This document shows positions 1 to 4,319 of a stretch of 5,601 nt of DNA, one piece after another. The notes beneath the pieces were generated by a model that saw only the letters and a list, made by a program, of their open reading frames with translations, was not told where the DNA came from and made no database searches. Origin of the DNA: Chloroflexota bacterium (lineage in GTDB: Bacteria > Chloroflexota > Dehalococcoidia > JAUQQI01); contig JAUQQI010000203.1 in assembly GCA_030549955.1 (NCBI GenBank), forward strand, positions 1-5,601, given 5' to 3'. The first letter of the stretch is position 1. Each line of letters begins with the position of its first letter. The translations under genes and the position numbers were made by a program.

Positions 1-1023
1 CTGTCCCTGCCCGCCGGTTACCGCCGGGTAGGTCGGGATGTTGCTCTCGGTCCCCGGCACCCCGCCCGGGACGGTGCCGGTGCCCCGGAATGTTTCGGTT
101 ATCTGCCGGGATGCCCGAAGGGCTCCCGGTTGACTGCGGGGGTTGAGGGTCTCAATTTGGGCCTGATACTGGTCGGTGTCCAGGACAGCGCTCACCTGGA
201 CCACGGAATTCCCGGCCCCGACGAGCCGGTCGAGAACCGACTGAGCCTTCTGGGTCAGCTCCTGTTCGATAACCCGCCGCTGGGCGTCAAAGGCACGTCC
301 GCCGGGCGCGCCGCCAGAGGCGGCCCCTTCGGCCCCGGACCACAGAAGCCGACCCGACCCGTCGACGATGGTGACGTTTTCGGGCTTGAGGCCCTCAACC
401 GCCCCGCTCACCAGGTAGGTAATGGCCCGGACCTGCTCATCCCCGTGTCGGGCCCCGGGCCTGAGCCGATGCACCACCGAGATGGTCGGTGCCGGCGGCG
501 AGGAAGCGCCGGTGGCGCCCGAAACCGCAAACGGCGACGACCTGGGCAGGACCAGGTGGACCCGGGCCGATTCGACGCCTTCTAGCCGCCCGATGGTCCG
601 GGCAAGCTCCCCTTCTAGGGCCCGCTGGTAGTTGACCCGCTGGGCGAAATCCGTAACGATGAGTCCCGGCTGACTGAAAAGCTCCAGGCCCCAACCGCCG
701 TTCTGAGGGAGCCCGGCCGCGGCCAGCTGTAAGCGGACGTCAGGAACCTGGGCGGCCGGAACCAGGACCGTGGAGCCGCCGGCCTCGAGCCGGTACGGGA
801 CCCCGAGCTCCTTGAGCTTGGCGGTTACGGCGGCCGCGTCCGATTCAGCCAGCCCCCGGTAAAGGACCGCATAATCCGGGTTCTGGACCCAGTTCAGAAT
901 CGTCAGGACGAGGCCAACCCCCAGGCCGAGGGTTACAAGGAGGCCAATTCGTCGGCCGGGACTTAAGGACACCCAGAGCCGGCGGGCTGAGGCGAGGTAG
1001 GTTTTAAGCTGTTCCTGCCCCAT
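1..1023 (-). CDS. fliF: FliF, flagellar MS-ring protein (N-terminal 341 residues, cut by window edge)
   Basis: FliF builds the MS ring in the inner membrane, the base on which the rod, C ring and export gate assemble. The frame starts at the ATG at 1021-1023 and stays open to base 1, giving 341 codons. The family is usually about 530-560 residues, so roughly the last third lies outside the window. A first membrane segment spans about residues 26-44 (IGLLVTLGLGVGLVLTILN). The YscJ/FliF region follows, with YRGL (55-58), NYQRALEGELARTI (131-144), EGVESARVHLVLP (148-160) and GLKPENVTIVDGSGRLL (211-227). The next FliF domain contains GVPGTESNIPTYP (321-333), a typical FliF motif. Residues about 166-180 are an Ala/Gly/Ser/Pro-rich stretch where many homologues have charged residues. 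The start shares one base with the fliE stop (TGATG), so translation is probably coupled. Identification is secure. Confidence 0.96.
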   Translation of the reverse strand, partial: MGQEQLKTYLASARRLWVSLSPGRRIGLLVTLGLGVGLVLTILNWVQNPDYAVLYRGLAESDAAAVTAKLKELGVPYRLEAGGSTVLVPAAQVPDVRLQLAAAGLPQNGGWGLELFSQPGLIVTDFAQRVNYQRALEGELARTIGRLEGVESARVHLVLPRSSPFAVSGATGASSPPAPTISVVHRLRPGARHGDEQVRAITYLVSGAVEGLKPENVTIVDGSGRLLWSGAEGAASGGAPGGRAFDAQRRVIEQELTQKAQSVLDRLVGAGNSVVQVSAVLDTDQYQAQIETLNPRSQPGALRASRQITETFRGTGTVPGGVPGTESNIPTYPAVTGGQGQ

Positions 1024-1325
1024 CAGACCTGCAGCCGCATGACCTCCTGATAGGCCTCAATCACCTTGTTCCGAAGCTGAAGGGCAAGTTGAACCCCCAG
1101 GTTCGCCTTTTCCAGGGCGAGCATAACTTCGTGGATATCAACCGGCTCCCCGGCCGCCAGCCCCTGGGCCAGGCGGTCGGCTTCCGTCTGGAGAGTCGAA
1201 AGCCTGGAAACCAGGTCGGTAAAAAGCTTGCCAAAACCGTCAGTTGCCGCGGATGTACCTGCGGCAGCCGCGGCGGCAACGGGTCCGGCGGTAGGGACAA
1301 AGTCGATGCGGCCGACCTCCATCAT
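1023..1325 (-). CDS. fliE: FliE, flagellar hook-basal body junction protein
   Basis: FliE is a small export substrate that joins the MS ring to the proximal rod and is needed for export to begin. The 100-residue product has the usual family length. Its N-terminus (residues 1-28) is variable and Ala-rich. The conserved helical C-terminal half includes FGKLFTDLVSRL (31-42), EPVDIHEVMLALEKANL (60-76) and LQLRNKVIEAYQEVMRLQV (82-100); the last of these matches the FliE signature around LRNK-EAYQE-M. There are two adjacent candidate starts, at 1323-1325 and 1320-1322. The ribosome binding site AGGAG at 1330-1334 is 4 nt from the first and 7 nt from the second, so the second ATG (99 residues) may be the real start. 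The gene lies 9-12 nt after flgC and overlaps fliF by one base, as expected for the conserved flgC-fliE-fliF order. Confidence 0.95.
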   Translation of the reverse strand: MMEVGRIDFVPTAGPVAAAAAAGTSAATDGFGKLFTDLVSRLSTLQTEADRLAQGLAAGEPVDIHEVMLALEKANLGVQLALQLRNKVIEAYQEVMRLQV

Positions 1326-1329
1326 CGAG

Positions 1330-1334
1330 CTCCT
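1330..1334 (-). promoter_or_regulatory. Ribosome binding site of fliE
   Basis: On the minus strand AGGAG directly follows the flgC TAA stop (TAAAGGAG). It sits 4 nt from the first and 7 nt from the second of two consecutive ATG codons, which favours initiation at the second (1320-1322). Confidence 0.6.
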
Positions 1335-1736
1335 TTAGCGGCCGAGTTCTAAAGCCCGCTGGGCCATCTGACGCAGGGCATTTATGGCCGACACATTCGC
1401 CTCGTAGGCCCGCACGGCACTCAAAAGGTCGGTCATTTCGGTAGCCAGGTTTATATCAGGCATCGTGACGAAGCCGTCGGCGTCGGCATCGGGATGTCCG
1501 GGGTCATAGACTCGGCGAAAGCGAGCCTCGGAAAGGACGGCTGTTACCTGTACCCCGACCGCCCCGACGCCGGACACAGGCCTCGGTGCAAAGACGACGG
1601 CCTGGCGGCGATAGGGTCCGCCTTCAGGGGTTCGGGTCGTCTCGAGGTTTGCCAGGTTGCTGGCAATGGCATCGAGTCGGAGCCGCTGGGCCGTGAGGGC
1701 CGAGCCGCTTATCCGGAAACTGTCAAACAGACCCAT
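1335..1736 (-). CDS. flgC: FlgC, flagellar proximal rod protein
   Basis: FlgC is one of the proximal rod subunits that cross the periplasm or cell wall above the MS ring; it is exported by the flagellar type III system. The 133-residue product is of normal family size. It has the N-terminal rod/hook motif (SALTAQRLRLDAIASNLANL, residues 12-31), the FlgC-typical TRTPEGGPYRRQ (34-45), YDPGHPDADADGFV (77-90), and the conserved C-terminal helix with MTDLLSAVRAYEANVSAINA (101-120). Residue 31 is Leu-Glu where most homologues have Asn/Ala-rich sequence before TTRTPEGG. No flgB precedes it: the 264 bp upstream code for no rod protein, although flgB is the usual first gene of this group. The start has only a weak Shine-Dalgarno (GAAGG one base from ATG, or GGAG 11 nt away). 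An 18-bp perfect dyad lies 23 nt upstream. Confidence 0.95.
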   Translation of the reverse strand: MGLFDSFRISGSALTAQRLRLDAIASNLANLETTRTPEGGPYRRQAVVFAPRPVSGVGAVGVQVTAVLSEARFRRVYDPGHPDADADGFVTMPDINLATEMTDLLSAVRAYEANVSAINALRQMAQRALELGR

Positions 1737-1759
1737 ACCTTCGCTCGCTCCGCTTCAAA

Positions 1760-1777
1760 GTCCAACATATGTTGGAC
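1760..1777. promoter_or_regulatory. Perfect 18-bp palindrome upstream of flgC, candidate operator
   Basis: GTCCAACAT is followed immediately by its exact complement ATGTTGGAC, with no loop. The near end is 23 nt from the flgC start codon. It is more AT-rich at the centre than its surroundings. A continuous even palindrome suits a dimeric DNA-binding protein better than an RNA hairpin, because it has no loop. Its place close to the flgC start would let a bound protein block initiation or early elongation. No regulator is identified; the operator role is inference from symmetry and position. Confidence 0.55.
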
Positions 1778-1881
1778 CGGGCGGACAGCCCCGGAACAGG
1801 CCCATCCGGGTATCCCGAACCTGCCCGGTTTTCCCGAGGGGTCCTGGCCGCAGTTCCTGGCCGACCGGACGGGCCCCTGTC

Positions 1882-1905
1882 TAATTTCGCGCACCCTGCC
1901 GATAT
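1882..1905 (+). promoter_or_regulatory. Possible sigma-28 (FliA/SigD) promoter for the flbD-motAB-fliLMN unit
   Basis: GCCGATAT at 1898-1905 equals the SigD -10 consensus (GCCGATAT) and differs by one base from the FliA consensus (GCCGATAA). Upstream, CTAATTT at 1881-1887 is the only -35-like element. It leaves about 12 nt between TAAT and the -10, whereas about 15 nt is expected after TAAA. A start site would fall near 1912, giving a leader of about 90 nt before flbD that contains the 19-bp dyad. The poor -35 spacing keeps confidence low. Confidence 0.3.
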
Positions 1906-1931
1906 TAAGGACCGGGTGGGATGGGAAATCC

Positions 1932-1950
1932 GTACCGGTCGGACCGGTAC
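1932..1950. promoter_or_regulatory. Perfect 19-bp dyad upstream of flbD, candidate operator or leader hairpin
   Basis: GTACCGGTC, a single G at 1941, then GACCGGTAC: two perfectly complementary 9-base arms around one central base. It ends 50 nt before the flbD start and lies downstream of the sigma-28-like -10. As DNA it could be a dimer binding site; as RNA it would be a GC-rich stem with a very small effective loop. No U tract follows, so it is not an intrinsic terminator. Its role is not known. Confidence 0.5.
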
Positions 1951-1994
1951 CTCCGACCCTGGCGGGGTCTGAGGGGACGGACGTAAGCTCGGCA

Positions 1995-1999
1995 AGGAG
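1995..1999 (+). promoter_or_regulatory. Ribosome binding site of flbD, unusually close to the start
   Basis: AGGAG lies only 1 nt before the ATG at 2001, shorter than the usual 5-9 nt. No alternative ATG, GTG or TTG just downstream fits the FlbD N-terminus, so the ATG at 2001 is kept as the start. Confidence 0.5.
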
Positions 2000-2000
2000 A

Positions 2001-2228
2001 ATGATCAGACTCTCCCGGCTCGACGGTCAGGAGTTTATTTTGAATGCTGACCTTATTGAGACCATCGAGACGACACCAGATACGGTCATTGTGCTCGTGA
2101 CCCACCGGAAACTGGTCGTCCGGGAATCTGCCGACGAGGTCGTAAACCGGGTCGTCGCCTATCGGCGGGCCGTCGGTTGTCGGGGCGTGGCCCACGCCGG
2201 CACCTTGCCGCCGGAGGCCGGGGCCTGA
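2001..2228 (+). CDS. flbD: FlbD/SwrD family flagellar protein
   Basis: This 75-residue protein matches the small FlbD family (SwrD in Bacillus subtilis, where it is reported to support flagellar torque and swarming). The family consensus is visible: MIRLSRLDGQEFILNADLIE (1-20), TIETTPDTVIVLVTHRKLVV (21-40) and RESADEVVNRVVAYRR (41-56). The last 15-19 residues, after YRRAVG, are a family-atypical Gly/Ala/Pro tail. The frame is open further upstream, back through the spacer and antisense to flgC, but family alignment fixes the start at 2001. It is the first gene of the rightward unit and shares one base with motA (TGATG), which fits its role with the stator. It should not be confused with the Caulobacter transcription activator that is also called FlbD. 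Confidence 0.92.
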   Translation: MIRLSRLDGQEFILNADLIETIETTPDTVIVLVTHRKLVVRESADEVVNRVVAYRRAVGCRGVAHAGTLPPEAGA

Positions 2229-3052
2229 TGGAACTCGGAACCCCGGTCGGGCTAATTGTCGGGTTTGGTGCCCTCTTGCTTGCGGCCGTCCTGGAAGGGG
2301 GCGAAATCGGGGGCTTTATTCAGGGGACCGCCGCCCTCATCGTTTTCGGGGGCACCTTCGGCGCAACCCTGGTAAGTTTTCCCTTAAAGCGGGTAGCTTC
2401 GCTGCCCCGACTTATTATGGAGGCCTTTCTCGAACGCTCAGCGGCTGCCCCGGCGGAAATCGTCGAACGGTTTGTCCAGCTCGCTCAGGTCGCCCGCCGG
2501 GAAGGGCTTCTTGCCCTCGAAGAAGAGGCAAATAAGGTGGAGGACCCCTTTCTGAAAAAGGGCCTGCTTCTGGTTGTAGACGGCATCGATGCTGAGGTTA
2601 TCGAAGCCGTGCTTGCCACCGATATTCAGGCCCTTAAGGAGCGCCATGAAGCCGGCTACGGCATCCTCGAAGCGATGGGGGGTTATGCCCCGACCATGGG
2701 CATCATCGGCACGGTCATGGGCCTTATTCACGTGCTTTCCAGCCTGGAGGACCCGTCGCAGCTCGGGCCGGCCATCGCCGTGGCCTTTGTTGCAACCCTT
2801 TACGGGGTCTCGTCGGCAAACCTGCTCTGGATCCCCCTGGCCACAAAGCTTAAGGCCAAATCGAAGCAGGAGGTATTCCTCCGGGAGCTCGCCCTCCAGG
2901 GACTGCTCGCGGTCCAGGCCGGGGACAACCCCCGTATCGTTCGGGAGAAGCTTGAGGCCTTCCTCTCCCCAGGCCACCGGAGCACCTCAGGAACACCCAC
3001 TGCCGCATCCGCGGGCACGTCGGCCGGGCGGCCGGCGGGGGTGGCCGGATGA
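2228..3052 (+). CDS. motA: MotA, flagellar motor stator subunit
   Basis: MotA forms, with MotB, the inner-membrane ion channel that drives rotation by acting on FliG. The 274-residue product has the four expected membrane segments: about 5-21, 33-50, 153-171 (YAPTMGIIGTVMGLIHVLS) and 182-204 (AIAVAFVATLYGVSSANLLW). The conserved prolines are at 155 (start of segment 3) and 203 (WIPLATKLK). The cytoplasmic loop carries ARREGLLALEEEANKVEDPFLKKG (89-112, read in two parts), the area of the charged residues that contact FliG. The C-terminus from about residue 248 is a Ser/Thr/Gly/Ala low-complexity tail. The ATG at 2228 is chosen over an in-frame TTG at 2177 because MELGTPVGLIVGFG matches the family start and GGAGG (2213-2217) is 10 nt upstream. 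The stop overlaps the motB start (ATGA). Confidence 0.96.
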   Translation: MELGTPVGLIVGFGALLLAAVLEGGEIGGFIQGTAALIVFGGTFGATLVSFPLKRVASLPRLIMEAFLERSAAAPAEIVERFVQLAQVARREGLLALEEEANKVEDPFLKKGLLLVVDGIDAEVIEAVLATDIQALKERHEAGYGILEAMGGYAPTMGIIGTVMGLIHVLSSLEDPSQLGPAIAVAFVATLYGVSSANLLWIPLATKLKAKSKQEVFLRELALQGLLAVQAGDNPRIVREKLEAFLSPGHRSTSGTPTAASAGTSAGRPAGVAG

Positions 3053-3840
3053 GGGGTCACCGCCCCGGGGGTGGCGCCAGGGGTGCCCCTTTGGGACGCG
3101 GCGCGGCCGAAGGCGCCCGGGGGCCAAACCACGAGCGCTGGCTCATTACTTACGCCGACCTCATCACCCTGCTTTTAGTCTTCTTCGTCGTGATGTACTC
3201 GATCTCGAAAGCCGATGAGGGGAAATTTGCCAAGCTCAACGCTTCCCTTCAGCGGGCATTTAACGTCGTCGTCTTCGAGGGCTACGACCCGACCGCCCTC
3301 TCCGGCCGGCCTGGCGGGGCCAGCGGCAACTCCGTCATCGACGACTTTATCGCCATCCGTAACGACCTTGGTCAGTTGACAGCCGCCCTTGGCGGCCTGC
3401 CGGGAACGGGCATCGACGTCAGACTCAACCGGGAAGGGATCGTCATCACGATTTCTGGCGCCCTCCTCTTCCCGTCAGGTCGGGCGGACCTGCGGCCCGA
3501 ATCCCTGGCCGTTCTCGACCGGATTGCCCATCACCTCCGCCGGCTCCCAAACGAGGTCCGAATTTCCGGCCACACCGACAACATCCCGCCCAATTCGTCC
3601 CTCTACCCGACCAACTGGGAGCTTTCGACCGCCCGGGCCATCGCTGTCGCCCGATACCTTTCCGTCCGGTGGGGCATCGCCCCGGCCAGGCTGGCGGCCG
3701 TCGGCTACGGCGAGTTCCGGCCGGTGGCCGACAACTCGACCCGGGAAGGCCGGATGCAAAATCGCCGGGTCGAAATCCAGGTCGTCTACCCCGAAATGGC
3801 AAATCTTTTCAACGACCCTGAACTTCGGGAGCTCAGATGA
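3049..3840 (+). CDS. motB: MotB, flagellar motor stator subunit with peptidoglycan-binding domain
   Basis: MotB completes the stator channel and anchors it to peptidoglycan. The 263-residue product has a Gly/Arg-rich cytoplasmic N-terminus (1-27) and then HERWLITYADLITLLLVFF (28-46) leading into the single membrane helix. Asp37 in the YAD motif is the expected ion-binding residue (Asp32 in E. coli). A plug/linker region runs to about 120. The OmpA-like domain (about 124-247) shows FPSGRADLRPES (141-152), GHTDNIPPN (174-182), NWELSTARA (189-197), AAVGYGEFRPVADN (216-229) and the peptidoglycan-contacting RRVEIQV (239-245). The start shares ATGA with the end of motA and the stop shares ATGA with fliL. 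The helix resembles both H+-type MotB (YAD) and Na+-type MotS (LITL-LVFF), so ion use cannot be read off directly. Confidence 0.96.
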   Translation: MRGHRPGGGARGAPLGRGAAEGARGPNHERWLITYADLITLLLVFFVVMYSISKADEGKFAKLNASLQRAFNVVVFEGYDPTALSGRPGGASGNSVIDDFIAIRNDLGQLTAALGGLPGTGIDVRLNREGIVITISGALLFPSGRADLRPESLAVLDRIAHHLRRLPNEVRISGHTDNIPPNSSLYPTNWELSTARAIAVARYLSVRWGIAPARLAAVGYGEFRPVADNSTREGRMQNRRVEIQVVYPEMANLFNDPELRELR

Positions 3841-4319
3841 AGGTTCTCGGCCGATTTTTCCCGGCGATCCTGGTTCTACCGGGATTTCTGGCCGGCGTCT
3901 TCCTGGGGCGCACGGTTGACCTGCCGTTTCTCAACCCCGGAACGGCCGCCGGCAATTCGGCCGAACGGGGCGGGTCGGTTATGTATCCTCTCAAAGAACG
4001 GGTCTTTAACCTGGCCGACCCCGGCGGCGGCCGGTACATCAAGCTCGAGGTTGTCATTGAGTTCGAGGACCCCGCGGCTGCCGGCCTCAAAGGCGAGGCC
4101 TATTTAAAGCACCAGGAGGAGTTCGCCCGGGAGCTGGCCCCGGTCAAACCCCGGTTGGACGACATTCTGCTGACGACGGTGAGCTCCAGGACAAGCCTGG
4201 AGCTTCTGCGGCCGGAGGGGAAGGAGGCCCTGCGCTCCGACCTCAAAACGAAATTCGGACAGGTGGTCCATGAGCCGAAGGTCCGGGATGTCTTTTTTGC
4301 CCAGTTCGTCATCCAATAA
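3837..4319 (+). CDS. fliL: FliL, stator-associated flagellar basal body protein
   Basis: FliL is a single-pass inner-membrane protein that surrounds stator units and affects torque. The 160-residue length is normal. One short membrane segment lies at about residues 7-24 (FFPAILVLPGFLAGVFLG) behind a very short cytoplasmic tail. The periplasmic domain has the family blocks YPLKERVFNLADPGGGRYIK (50-69), LEVVIEFED (70-78), LTTVSSRTSLELLRPEGKEA (112-131) and VRDVFFAQFVIQ (149-160), the usual C-terminal ending. GGGAG-like sequence at 3827-3831 lies 5 nt before the ATG, and the start overlaps the motB stop by 4 bp. Its 3' end is overlapped by the fliM start. The sequence gives a clear identification, supported by motAB before it and fliM after it. 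Confidence 0.93.
   Translation: MKVLGRFFPAILVLPGFLAGVFLGRTVDLPFLNPGTAAGNSAERGGSVMYPLKERVFNLADPGGGRYIKLEVVIEFEDPAAAGLKGEAYLKHQEEFARELAPVKPRLDDILLTTVSSRTSLELLRPEGKEALRSDLKTKFGQVVHEPKVRDVFFAQFVIQ

Larger units (their letters stand above)
1737..2000. other. Divergent intergenic region between flgC and flbD
   Basis: These 264 bp separate the two oppositely directed flagellar units, so promoters for both are expected here. I see no credible gene: the short open frames in it lack ribosome binding sites and recognisable protein sequence. It contains a perfect 18-bp dyad (1760-1777), a perfect 19-bp dyad (1932-1950), a sigma-28-like -10 element (1898-1905) directed at flbD, and a 9-bp direct repeat TCCTGGCCG (1842-1850, 1855-1863). 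No convincing sigma-54 or sigma-A promoter was found for the leftward unit. Confidence 0.85.

Noticed and set aside
130..585. Plus-strand open frame opposite fliF
   Set aside because: Antisense shadow of a clearly conserved fliF reading frame.
1932..1950. 19-bp dyad as an intrinsic terminator
   Set aside because: No run of T follows on either strand, and the site lies before the first gene of the rightward unit.
1769..1972. 67-residue plus-strand open frame starting inside the 18-bp dyad
   Set aside because: No ribosome binding site, no recognisable sequence, and its ATG is part of the palindrome.
1723..1995. Minus-strand open frame in the spacer as a possible flgB remnant
   Set aside because: Its translation is Pro/Ser/Arg-rich and has none of the rod-protein motifs (such as LAN-N-TT), so it is not a decayed flgB.
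1494..2000. In-frame upstream extension of flbD, giving a 244-residue protein
   Set aside because: The extension is antisense to flgC and crosses the spacer, shows no family resemblance, and FlbD proteins begin at the MIRLSRLDG sequence.
1737..2000. Sigma-54 (-24/-12) promoter in the spacer
   Set aside because: No TGGCA-N7-TGCW pattern with correct spacing was found on either strand.
2177..2227. Upstream TTG start adding 17 residues to MotA
   Set aside because: The ATG at 2228 matches the family N-terminus, has GGAGG at suitable distance and makes the usual one-base overlap with flbD.
2438..2977. 179-residue minus-strand open frame inside motA
   Set aside because: It is a shadow of motA in a GC-rich genome; the plus strand codes a complete MotA here.
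2589..3218. 209-residue plus-strand open frame across the motA/motB junction
   Set aside because: Ser/Arg/Pro-rich out-of-frame reading of motA and motB, without a family match.
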